NCBI GenBank assembly: GCA_946539625.1
Contig: CAMNHT010000079.1
Span: forward strand, 1 to 6,384
Direction of reading: 5' to 3'
Source: an uncultured Clostridia bacterium
Lineage (GTDB): Bacteria > Bacillota_A > Clostridia > Christensenellales > CAG-138
DNA length: 6,384 nt
Position numbers and translations under genes: made by a program. The notes below the pieces were generated by a model. The model was not told the DNA's origin. It searched no databases and worked only from the letters and a program-made list of their open reading frames with translations. Positions 1 to 6,349 of this stretch are shown piece after piece (the first letter of the stretch is position 1; every line of letters begins with the position of its first letter).

Positions 1-1128
1 GGCACCGAGATCGCGGTGAGCTTCTTGAACAAGGCGCTCTCCGACAACACCCGTAAGCTCGAAGGCGACGTGATCGTCGTCGGCGGCGGCAATGTGGCGA
101 TCGACTGTGCGCGCACCGCGCACCGCTTCGGCGCAGGCTCGGTTTCGATGTTCTGCCTCGAATCGCGCGAGACGATGCCCGCTTCTCCCGAGGAGATCAA
201 GGAAGCCGAAGAAGAGAATGTGAAGATCAACCCCTCCTGGGGTCCGAAGGAAGTCCTCGTGGACGACGAGGGCAAGGTCAAAGGGCTCGTCTTAAAGCGC
301 TGCCTGAGCACGATCGACCCGGAGACCGGAAAGTTCTCCCCCAAGTATGACGAAAACGAGACGATCACAGTGGAAGCAAAGACGATCGTGTTCGCGATCG
401 GTCAGGCGATCGAATGGGGCAAGCTCTTAGACGGCACGAACGTGAAGTTCCATCACGGCAACTACCCCGTCGCGGATCCGTTCACCTATCAGACCGACGA
501 TCCGATGATCTTTGTCGGCGGCGACGTGTTCACGGGACCGAAGTTCGTGATCGACGCGATCGGTCAGGGACACATGGCGGCGGAATCACTCGCCCGCGCC
601 GTATCGAAGAACAGCGTGAACCAGACGCTCGGCCGCGATCGCCGGTTCTTTAAGGAGCTCGACAAGACCGATATCGCGATCGACGAGTACGATCACGCAC
701 AGCGGCAGGTCCCGCCCACAGATCCTTCGATCGACGCAAAGAACGGATTCCGCGATCCGACGCTTCCGCTGACCGAGGAGCAGGTAAAGATCGAAACCTC
801 GCGCTGCCTCGGCTGCGGCGCAACGATCGTCGACGCAAACAAGTGCATCGGCTGCGGGCTTTGCACCACGCGCTGCGAATTCGACGCGATCCATCTTCTG
901 CGCGATCATCCGCAGAATTCCGATATGCGCCGTGCGGAGGACAAGGTCACGGGTCTTCTCTCCTATGCGGCAAAGCGCGGGATCAAGATCCTGCTGCACA
1001 GCGGCTCGAAGGAAGCGAAGATGATGCGGGCAAAGCGCAAAGCATATAACAAGGCGACCAAGGAATTCCACAAAACGCATCCGCACACCGGCAATTCTGT
1101 CAGCATCGAGGAGCTTACGAAGGACTGA
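1..1128 (+). CDS. FAD/NAD(P)-dependent oxidoreductase with C-terminal 4Fe-4S domain (5' truncated)
   Basis: This is the C-terminal 375 residues of a pyridine-nucleotide-linked flavoprotein of the glutamate-synthase small-subunit-like (GltD-like) family. The frame is open to the first base, so the gene starts left of the window; the GTG at 16 is an internal Val codon. Numbering from the first codon, the NAD(P)-binding dinucleotide motif GGGNVA is at 28-33. The FAIGQ segment (131-135) and the FVGGDVFTGP segment (171-180), followed by a helix at 183-201, match the FAD-contacting C-terminal part of the family. A ferredoxin-like end follows: C282, C285, C288 and C292 form a CxxCxxCxxxC cluster site, preceded by a further C269/C272 pair. 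The first FAD-binding half must lie upstream. The role is probably cytoplasmic electron transfer between NAD(P)H and an iron-sulfur partner. The substrate cannot be read from the sequence, and true glutamate synthase activity is not shown. It overlaps no neighbour and is followed one base later by hypA, so the two are probably one operon. Confidence 0.88.
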   Translation, partial: GTEIAVSFLNKALSDNTRKLEGDVIVVGGGNVAIDCARTAHRFGAGSVSMFCLESRETMPASPEEIKEAEEENVKINPSWGPKEVLVDDEGKVKGLVLKRCLSTIDPETGKFSPKYDENETITVEAKTIVFAIGQAIEWGKLLDGTNVKFHHGNYPVADPFTYQTDDPMIFVGGDVFTGPKFVIDAIGQGHMAAESLARAVSKNSVNQTLGRDRRFFKELDKTDIAIDEYDHAQRQVPPTDPSIDAKNGFRDPTLPLTEEQVKIETSRCLGCGATIVDANKCIGCGLCTTRCEFDAIHLLRDHPQNSDMRRAEDKVTGLLSYAAKRGIKILLHSGSKEAKMMRAKRKAYNKATKEFHKTHPHTGNSVSIEELTKD

Positions 1129-1129
1129 T

Positions 1130-1477
1130 ATGCACGAGATGGGCATCATTCTGCACCTCGCCAAATCCCTTGAGGAGACCGCGGCGGAGCAGAACATCAA
1201 AAAGATCACACGCGTGGCGCTTGAGGTAGGCGAGGTGTCCGGCATCATGACGGATTATTTTGTCGACTGCTGGAATTACTTCCGCAAAAAACAGCCGGTA
1301 TTGGAGACCGCCGAGCTGGAGCTATTGACCATCCCCGCGGTGACATGGTGCGACGCGTGCAAAAGGACCTATCCCACGGTGCAGTACGGACGCACGTGTC
1401 CATACTGCGGCAGCGGCGAAACGTGGCTCTTAAAGGGCAACGAGTGCGTCATTAAAGAAATAGAAATCGAGGATTAG
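1130..1477 (+). CDS. hypA: HypA-family nickel metallochaperone
   Basis: The product is 115 residues, the normal length for HypA, which delivers nickel during maturation of [NiFe]-hydrogenase (and urease in some species). The N-terminus starts MHEM, giving the conserved His2/Glu3 of the nickel site. The central segment with LEVGEVSG (31-38) is the family core. A zinc-binding module has two CxxC pairs, C74/C77 and C90/C93, the usual arrangement. The ATG lies one base after the TGA of the oxidoreductase, with AAGGA at 1120-1124 five bases upstream inside the previous gene, which suggests translational coupling. A hairpin terminator follows the stop. No hypB, other hyp gene or hydrogenase subunit is seen after it, so the client enzyme is unknown. 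HypA-like proteins next to FAD/FeS oxidoreductases may serve a different client, but that is inference. Confidence 0.93.
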   Translation: MHEMGIILHLAKSLEETAAEQNIKKITRVALEVGEVSGIMTDYFVDCWNYFRKKQPVLETAELELLTIPAVTWCDACKRTYPTVQYGRTCPYCGSGETWLLKGNECVIKEIEIED

Positions 1478-1494
1478 CAACCTCAACGCATACG

Positions 1495-1524
1495 AAAGCC
1501 GTCCGGAGCACCCGGGCGGCTTTT
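1495..1524 (+). terminator. Intrinsic terminator after hypA
   Basis: A 12-bp stem pairs 1495-1506 with 1512-1523, with one G-T wobble (1502/1516) and a five-base loop (AGCAC). It starts 17 bases after the hypA stop. The T run after the stem is short (TTTT, then G), so efficiency may be modest. The stem sits between two converging genes and could also act on the minus strand, where only three Ts follow; that use is less certain. Confidence 0.8.
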
Positions 1525-1536
1525 GCTGTCATAATG

Positions 1537-4218
1537 TTATTTCGTTTTCGTTTCGAGTTCGCGGATCTTTTCATACACGCGGCGGCAGTTTTCGGTATCG
1601 TTATAGGCGAAGAATCCGTCGATGCGTGCGCGGTATCTGTCCTTGAGCCTGCAGCCGTTTTCCATGTATTCGATCAGTCGGTCGACGGTCGCTTCGTAAT
1701 CCGTCTCGACCTCGCCGAAGCCGTCCCTGTCATAATCGAAATAGCCCTTTACGTAGACGTGCTCGCCGGAGAAGAACTCCTCGCGGTCGAACTGCGTATA
1801 GATCACGGGCTTCCGAAGGTAAACAAAGTCAAACACGACCGAGGAGTAATCCGTCAGGATGAGATTGCTTTCGGCGAATACCCTGCGATACGGCGTGTCC
1901 GCGTGCAAAAATGTGACCGCGTCGTTCTTCGTAAACAGGTCCACATGCGGCTGCAGCGTCGGATGCGGCAAAAAGCGCACGGTATAGCTGTATTTCTTTG
2001 CCGCGTCCAAAAGCCTCCGGTCGTTCAGCAGCGCGTTGTAAAACCGATAGAACGCGCCGTCCGTAAAGCCGTCCCTGAGCCCGCGAAGACCCGTTTTCGG
2101 ATCCGCCGGCGTCGACCATGCGCGCCGCCACGTCGGCATGATCGTGATGCAGCGTTTTTCGTCGTGATACAGCCGGTCGAACCGCGGAAGTCCCGTCAGC
2201 CAGATCGCGTCTGCCGGATAAAAGTAGGCACCGTTTCGGATGGATTCCGCTTCCGCTTCTGCGGAGGTCACGAATCCGGACATGTTGCAGTGGTAGCGGT
2301 TCAGCCAGCCGGACAGATCATCCTTGATCACGCCGTGCTGCAAAAAGACATAGCGGATGCGGTTTTCGATGTCGCGGTACGGCTCGTTGTAGCCCGGGAA
2401 TTGTGAAACGACGTCGCTGTCCGCATGCGAGGAAATATTCATCTCGGACAGAAGATACAGGATCTTGTGCCGATAGGACTTGGCTTTCACGACGCGTCCG
2501 ACGTCCTTCATCGCCGCATAGTCCGGGGATCGGTCGGATATGACAAAGTACAGCTTTGCGGGCTGCTGCTTCAACGCGCAAAGATAGCGGAACATTGCTT
2601 CCCCGTTGTCCCCCGCAACCATGGTGCGGTCGGACAGCAGCCAGATCGGTTTTCTCTGCAGCGGTTTTGCGATCGCGTATACGAGCCTGCCGACGACGGC
2701 GTTTTGCGAGATCCTGTCGCCTTTTTTCAGAAGATCAAAAAGCAATCCGAGCTCGCGGAAGAATCGGAAACGGCGTTTTGTAAAGATCAGCGCGTTGTCT
2801 TTATAGCACAGCACGCGATCGCCGATGCAGGCATAGGAATGCGGCAGCTTTTCGGAAATCGGGAAAAACTGCGTAAGACGCGGATCGCGGACCGGTTCGT
2901 CACCCGCCGCGCTTTGCCGGATAAACCGGATAACAAGCGGGGTCTTGTCCTTCGGGATCGGGATTTCAAACGTGAATCCATAGCGGCGCGCGATCTCTTC
3001 GTCCAGCGACAGCTCCGTCTTGTTTCGATCCGTGCGCACGCCCGCGAAGCGTTCGCCGTTCGCTTCCGCGACGATCTCAGGCGGCTCTGCGTCGACGCCG
3101 AACGCCTGCAGTGCGGAACACTCAACGATCGCGCATCCGTCTCTTACGGTAAAAAATTCCACGCTGATGCGGTCGCGCCGCAGTTCAAAGGGTTCTCCGT
3201 TTCCGTACCGATACATGCGTTCGCCTGCCTCCGGCGCCGGCGTCGGACGCGCGCCGTGCCCGAGATACAGCATGTGTGCCGTTTGATACGGATGGATAAA
3301 GTGCATGTCCGCAAGCACGCTATCGTCGATTTCGGAAAGGATCGTGCCGAGCAGGCGGCGATAGTCCGCCTTCTGCGATTCGTCGAACATCACCGAGGGG
3401 AGCTTGCGCTGGCGGACGCGCCATTGCAGATCGTATGCGATCGTATACTGAACAAAGCGCGGGACCGTGCCGAGGCGTTCCCTGCACGCGTTCAGCGTCT
3501 CCAGACAAAAATGCTCGAGGTACGGAAAATACCATTTGGGCGAGTTTCCCGAATTCTGGATCGCGCTCGCCTGTCCGCTCGAACGGCGGCGGTAGAAATG
3601 GATCGCGTCGGCGACCACGCCGAGCGTCTGCTTTTCGATCAGAATCGACTGCAGGAGCTTTGCGTCCTCGGCATAGCTGAGGTTTGTATCGAATGATTTG
3701 CCTTCCAGCGCTTTTGCCCGCACGAACGCCGACGTCACCGCAAGCTGCGGGCTGTTCGGTTCGGCGCATAGATCAATCACGCGCGAGCCGTTTTTGTATT
3801 TCCCGTTCAGCATGTGCGGACCTTCCTTGCCGTCGAAAAAGCGCATCGGCAGTGAAACGACGTCCGTTTCGGGGTGCGCCTCAAAGAACGCAAACACCTT
3901 GCGGAGCGCGTTTTTCGAAAGAAGATCGTCCGCGTCGAGAAAGCTTACATATTTGCCGCGCACATGCGGAAGACCTGCGTTTCGCGCCGAGGAAACGCCG
4001 CCGTTCTCCTTATGGATCACAACGATGTTGTCCGGATACCGTTCCCGATACGCGTCACAGATCGCGCCGCTGCCGTCGGTTGAGCCGTCGTCGCACAGAA
4101 TGAGCTGCACGCGCGAAAAGCCGAAATCCTGCCGCAGCAGACTTCTGACCGTTTCGTCGAGAAACTCCTTCGCGTTGTATACGGCCGTCACGACCGAGAA
4201 ATCATAGGATCCCTTCAT
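1537..4218 (-). CDS. Bifunctional GT2 glycosyltransferase / CDP-glycerol glycerophosphotransferase
   Basis: This 893-residue protein carries two transferase modules. Residues about 5-240 are a GT-A family 2 glycosyltransferase: a FSVVTAVYN start strand, DDGSTD at 43-48, the metal-binding DADD at 95-98 and an AED acidic motif at 183-185. Residues about 520-885 match the TagF/TagB-type CDP-glycerol glycerophosphotransferase (PF04464 family): HGVIKDD (628-634), TGLPRFD (675-681), MPTWR (694-698), a His-Pro pair (752-753) and DYSSVVFDF (790-798). Residues about 335-480 look beta-rich and are not clearly assigned. The expected job is to add a sugar and phosphoglycerol units to a teichoic-acid-like wall or capsule polymer at the cytoplasmic face of the membrane; the sugar and acceptor cannot be told from sequence. 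I see no signal peptide or clear membrane helix. The ATG is preceded by a purine-rich GAGGGTGAG site. It is a single-gene unit with its own promoter, a 5' stem-loop, and converges on hypA. Confidence 0.9.
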   Translation of the reverse strand: MKGSYDFSVVTAVYNAKEFLDETVRSLLRQDFGFSRVQLILCDDGSTDGSGAICDAYRERYPDNIVVIHKENGGVSSARNAGLPHVRGKYVSFLDADDLLSKNALRKVFAFFEAHPETDVVSLPMRFFDGKEGPHMLNGKYKNGSRVIDLCAEPNSPQLAVTSAFVRAKALEGKSFDTNLSYAEDAKLLQSILIEKQTLGVVADAIHFYRRRSSGQASAIQNSGNSPKWYFPYLEHFCLETLNACRERLGTVPRFVQYTIAYDLQWRVRQRKLPSVMFDESQKADYRRLLGTILSEIDDSVLADMHFIHPYQTAHMLYLGHGARPTPAPEAGERMYRYGNGEPFELRRDRISVEFFTVRDGCAIVECSALQAFGVDAEPPEIVAEANGERFAGVRTDRNKTELSLDEEIARRYGFTFEIPIPKDKTPLVIRFIRQSAAGDEPVRDPRLTQFFPISEKLPHSYACIGDRVLCYKDNALIFTKRRFRFFRELGLLFDLLKKGDRISQNAVVGRLVYAIAKPLQRKPIWLLSDRTMVAGDNGEAMFRYLCALKQQPAKLYFVISDRSPDYAAMKDVGRVVKAKSYRHKILYLLSEMNISSHADSDVVSQFPGYNEPYRDIENRIRYVFLQHGVIKDDLSGWLNRYHCNMSGFVTSAEAEAESIRNGAYFYPADAIWLTGLPRFDRLYHDEKRCITIMPTWRRAWSTPADPKTGLRGLRDGFTDGAFYRFYNALLNDRRLLDAAKKYSYTVRFLPHPTLQPHVDLFTKNDAVTFLHADTPYRRVFAESNLILTDYSSVVFDFVYLRKPVIYTQFDREEFFSGEHVYVKGYFDYDRDGFGEVETDYEATVDRLIEYMENGCRLKDRYRARIDGFFAYNDTENCRRVYEKIRELETKTK

Positions 4219-4242
4219 CAGCTCACCCTCACGCTTTCCCCT

Positions 4243-4258
4243 GCGCGGCTTTCCGCGC
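4243..4258 (-). other. 5' UTR stem-loop ahead of the glycosyltransferase gene
   Basis: A perfect 6-bp GC stem (GCGCGG pairing with CCGCGC) with a four-base loop lies within the first roughly 20 bases of the transcript predicted from the promoter at 4269-4297. It ends well before the ribosome binding site, so it should not block initiation. Short 5' stem-loops of this kind can protect an mRNA from 5' decay; here that is inference from position only. No riboswitch-like conserved core is visible in this roughly 44-base leader. Confidence 0.4.
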
Positions 4259-4268
4259 CGTTTGTATT

Positions 4269-4297
4269 ATTATAAACGTTCGCTGCGCACCTGTCAA
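4269..4297 (-). promoter_or_regulatory. Consensus sigma-A-type promoter for the glycosyltransferase gene
   Basis: Read on the minus strand, TTGACA (4297-4292) and TATAAT (4274-4269) are separated by exactly 17 bases (4291-4275). Both hexamers match consensus at all six positions. The start of transcription should fall near 4262, giving a leader of about 44 bases before the ATG at 4218. The promoter begins just after the terminator of the upstream thrE-like gene, so the two minus-strand genes are separate units. Confidence 0.88.
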
Positions 4298-4305
4298 TTT
4301 GCCGC

Positions 4306-4347
4306 GAAGAAAGAAAGACGGCGCTTCCGACCCGGAGCGCCGTCTTT
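4306..4347 (-). terminator. Intrinsic terminator after the thrE-like exporter gene
   Basis: A perfect 12-bp stem pairs 4314-4325 with 4336-4347 around a 10-base loop that can close further by two pairs. On the minus strand it is followed by a T-rich tail (TTTCTTTCTTC, counting the last three stem bases). It starts two bases after the exporter's stop codon and ends nine bases before the -35 box of the next gene, which insulates the two units. Confidence 0.87.
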
Positions 4348-4349
4348 GG

Positions 4350-5711
4350 TCATTTCCGTTTTTTACGCAGGTCGCGGTTTCTCTTGGACACGCCCCACAT
4401 GCGGAAGCCTGTGGAAACAAGCAGTACGCCGACTGCCATGGAACCTGCGATCGCCGCGGTCAGCATTCCTTTGTTGTACGCCTCGCCGAGCATCCCGCGG
4501 CGGATAAAGTCCATCGTATAGTAGATGCCGGAGCCGGGGATCAGCGGCACGAGCGCACACATCAGGTAGCTCGTCGCCGGGAACTTGCGGACGCGCGCCA
4601 TGATCTCCGCATAGAAGCACGACACCGCCGCCGCAACGAGATACGCGATCGGCTCCGAAAGTCCGAGGCGCATGCACAGCACGCAGACCGGCCAGGAGAT
4701 CACACTGCCTAAGAGCGCGAACGGAATGCCTCTGCCGTGCATGTTGAACATCAGCCCAAACCCGAGCGTACCGACGAGCCCGGCCATGCACTGGATCCAC
4801 AGGGGATGGTCGAGCGGCTCCAGAGAGAACACGACGTTCGGAAAGATATACCGCGCCAGGCTTACGCCGGAGCTTGTGCCGAACACCAGCGCGATCGCAA
4901 TGATCAGCACCTGCACAAGGCGGTTGAGCCCGGACATGGTATCGCCGTAGATAACGTCCCTGAGGCTGTTGGTGAACAAAAAGCCCGGAACCAGCAGCAT
5001 GATCGCGCCGATGACCGTGATATCGGCGTTCTTTGAGAATCCGATCGCCGTGAGAACATTCGCCAAAAATCCAAGGACAAAACTGCACACAAACGACGTA
5101 AAGAACGCATTCGCATGGAACCTGCCCATAAACCGTGTGGCGGCGCCGATCGCGAGTCCGCAGACGCCGGATGCCAGCGCTTCGAGGATCCCGCCGCCGA
5201 AGAACACGCCGAAGCCCGCGCCGATCAGAAACGCGGCGAGATAATAGATGGGGAGCGGGTATCGGCATACCTTTTTTTCGGTCTCACGGAGAAGTCTCCG
5301 CGCTTCCTGCATGCTCGGTTTTTCCGTACAGACGCGGCGGGAAAGCGCCGAATAGCGTTCAATGCCGTCCAGCATTGTCTCGCCGCTTTTCAGGCGCCGG
5401 ATCTTCGTCAGGATCAGTCCGTCGTCCGTCTCCATGCTTGCCATGATGCTGCTCGGAATGACGAACGCGTCCACGCGTTCAACGCCGTATGCCTCAATGA
5501 TGCGATTGATCGTGTCCTCCACGCGATACGTCTCCGCGCCGCAAGCCTGCAGCTTGTTTGCGAGCGAGACCGTAAACTCCAGAAGCTCTCCGTAAAACGT
5601 TGCGTCGTGTTCCTGTCCGGACAGCTGCTTTGCCGCGGTCGTATCCGCCGCCGTGGGAAGCGGGAGCTTTTTCTTCTGTGCCTGTATCTTTCGTTTCTTT
5701 TCGCTGATCAT
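4350..5711 (-). CDS. Threonine/serine exporter family protein (fused, full-length ThrE type)
   Basis: This is a 453-residue inner-membrane protein of the ThrE family, which exports threonine and serine. A Lys-rich N-terminus and a cytoplasmic domain (about 1-150) come first, with the family signature GAETYRVE at 58-65. About ten hydrophobic segments follow (near 154-173, 179-195, 202-225, 229-251, 262-290, 303-324, 329-351, 354-372, 379-400, 416-439). The first-half signature, from PGFLF to RDVIYGD, is at 242-257. The second-half signature LVPLIPGSGIYY is at 387-398. Both halves (PF06738-like and PF12821-like), which many bacteria split into two genes, are joined here. I chose the ATG at 5711: the longer frame to a TTG at 5777 would run through the promoter, and AGGGA lies about 11 bases before this ATG. 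The gene is divergent from the ybaK-like gene. Substrate specificity is inferred from family only. Confidence 0.92.
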   Translation of the reverse strand: MISEKKRKIQAQKKKLPLPTAADTTAAKQLSGQEHDATFYGELLEFTVSLANKLQACGAETYRVEDTINRIIEAYGVERVDAFVIPSSIMASMETDDGLILTKIRRLKSGETMLDGIERYSALSRRVCTEKPSMQEARRLLRETEKKVCRYPLPIYYLAAFLIGAGFGVFFGGGILEALASGVCGLAIGAATRFMGRFHANAFFTSFVCSFVLGFLANVLTAIGFSKNADITVIGAIMLLVPGFLFTNSLRDVIYGDTMSGLNRLVQVLIIAIALVFGTSSGVSLARYIFPNVVFSLEPLDHPLWIQCMAGLVGTLGFGLMFNMHGRGIPFALLGSVISWPVCVLCMRLGLSEPIAYLVAAAVSCFYAEIMARVRKFPATSYLMCALVPLIPGSGIYYTMDFIRRGMLGEAYNKGMLTAAIAGSMAVGVLLVSTGFRMWGVSKRNRDLRKKRK

Positions 5712-5748
5712 GTCCGATTGTTTCCCTGTTTTCTGTATTGCGTGCAAA

Positions 5749-5777
5749 AGTATAACAGTGCATTCCCGAAAATGCAA
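5749..5777 (-). promoter_or_regulatory. Extended -10 promoter for the thrE-like gene
   Basis: On the minus strand, a weak -35 box TTGCAT (5777-5772) and a good -10 box TATACT (5754-5749) are 17 bases apart. A TG one base ahead of the -10 (TGTTATACT) makes it an extended -10 promoter, which can offset the weak -35. The start of transcription should be near 5742, about 30 bases before the ATG at 5711. This placement is the main reason to reject the longer TTG-started frame. Confidence 0.68.
5759..5776. repeat. Operator-like inverted repeat in the thrE-like promoter
   Basis: TGCATT and AATGCA form an exact 6-bp inverted repeat with a six-base centre (18 bp in all). It covers most of the -35 box and much of the spacer of the exporter promoter at 5749-5777. 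That is where a dimeric repressor would compete with RNA polymerase. As RNA it would be upstream of the predicted start, so a DNA-level role is the more likely one. No regulator gene is in the window, and chance occurrence is possible. Confidence 0.35.
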
Positions 5778-5804
5778 GCGTTTCCGAAAGAAACCGCAAA
5801 GGTC

Positions 5805-5833
5805 TTTTCAATGCCGCCAAAATGCGCTATACT
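5805..5833 (+). promoter_or_regulatory. Probable promoter for the ybaK-like gene
   Basis: A -35 box TTTTCA (5805-5810, four of six consensus positions) and a -10 box TATACT (5828-5833, five of six) are 17 bases apart. The start of transcription should be near 5840, about 24 bases before the ATG at 5864. It points away from the exporter promoter without overlapping it; the two -35 boxes are about 27 bases apart. Confidence 0.62.
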
Positions 5834-5850
5834 GATGAAAACCAACGTTT

Positions 5851-5855
5851 GGAGG
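5851..5855 (+). promoter_or_regulatory. Ribosome binding site fixing the ybaK-like start
   Basis: A GGAGG sits eight bases before the ATG at 5864, an ideal distance. It decides in favour of this start over the in-frame ATG at 5822, which lies inside the promoter and has no comparable site. Confidence 0.85.
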
Positions 5856-5863
5856 ATCGGCGC

Positions 5864-6325
5864 ATGTCATTGGAACGAGCGGTAAACTACCTTCGGGAAA
5901 AGGGTCTTAAGGACCATATCATCATTCCCGAGCACAGCAGCGCAACAGTTGCCGAGGCCGCAAAAGCTTTGGGCTGCGAACCCGGCATGATTGCAAAGAC
6001 GCTGTCGTTTCTGCAAGGCGACCGCCCTGTTCTGATCCTTGCGGAAGGCGCTGCGCGCATCGACAACGCCAAATACAAAGCGCGGTTCTCCTGCAAAGCG
6101 AAGATGATCCCCGCGGAGCTTGTCGAGCCGCTCATCGGGCACTCCGTCGGCGGGGTCTGTCCGTTCGGCGTCAACGAAAACGTCACGGTCTACCTCGACG
6201 AAAGCCTGAAGCTGCACGAGATCGTCTACCCCGCTGCCGGCACGGACCACAGCGCCGTGCGGCTCACGATCGCAGAGCTCGAACGTGCCTGTCCCGACGC
6301 GGAATGGATCGACGTCTGCCGTTGA
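5864..6325 (+). CDS. YbaK/ProX-family aminoacyl-tRNA deacylase
   Basis: The 153-residue product is a free-standing editing domain of the YbaK/ProX (EbsC) family. These cytoplasmic proteins hydrolyse wrongly charged tRNAs, typically Cys-tRNA(Pro) or Ala-tRNA(Pro), that leave prolyl-tRNA synthetase. Visible features are the expected single-domain length, a short N-terminal helix followed by an HSSATVAEAA segment (24-33), a conserved Lys at 45 (in AKTLSF) corresponding to the family's key lysine, the GGVCPFG loop (96-102) and a C-terminal YPAAGTDHSAVRLT stretch (122-135). Which mischarged tRNA it edits cannot be read here, so I give no symbol. It is transcribed alone from its own promoter, divergent from the thrE-like exporter. 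I find no strong terminator within the 59 bases that follow. Confidence 0.9.
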   Translation: MSLERAVNYLREKGLKDHIIIPEHSSATVAEAAKALGCEPGMIAKTLSFLQGDRPVLILAEGAARIDNAKYKARFSCKAKMIPAELVEPLIGHSVGGVCPFGVNENVTVYLDESLKLHEIVYPAAGTDHSAVRLTIAELERACPDAEWIDVCR

Positions 6326-6349
6326 ATTCAGGGGCTGTGAAAAAAGTCC

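Noticed and set aside
16..18. GTG as the start of the oxidoreductase
   Set aside because: The frame continues open to base 1 and the FAD-binding half of the family is missing, so the gene must start upstream.
586..1248. A 220-residue minus-strand open frame opposite the oxidoreductase and hypA
   Set aside because: Both plus-strand genes are clear family members. The antisense product has no recognisable fold and bridges two genes.
1534..2406. A 290-residue open frame on the plus strand starting just after the hypA terminator
   Set aside because: It is antisense to the TagF-like module, has no convincing ribosome binding site and no domain, and looks like a codon-bias shadow.
2425..3696. A 423-residue open frame on the plus strand
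   Set aside because: It lies wholly antisense to the fused transferase gene, whose motifs are intact. The translation is rich in Arg, Ala and Val with no recognisable domain, as expected from GC-rich codon mirroring.
4363..5268. A 301-residue open frame on the minus strand within the exporter gene
   Set aside because: It is an out-of-frame shadow of the thrE-like gene, Arg-rich and without membrane segments.
5712..5777. Longer exporter start at a TTG (22 extra residues)
   Set aside because: The TTG is the first part of the -35 box and the extra codons pass through the -10 box. The ATG at 5711 fits the transcript.
5822..5863. Longer ybaK-like start at an upstream ATG (14 extra residues)
   Set aside because: This ATG overlaps the promoter. 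The ATG at 5864 has an ideal GGAGG eight bases before it and matches the family's N-terminus.
5115..5885. A 256-residue plus-strand open frame across the exporter start and the promoter region
   Set aside because: It is antisense to the exporter N-terminus and overlaps both divergent promoters. No domain is visible.
6332..6349. A terminator right after the ybaK-like gene
   Set aside because: The only stem is five pairs (GGGCT with AGTCC, one wobble), its loop is A-rich and no T run follows, so it is too weak to call.
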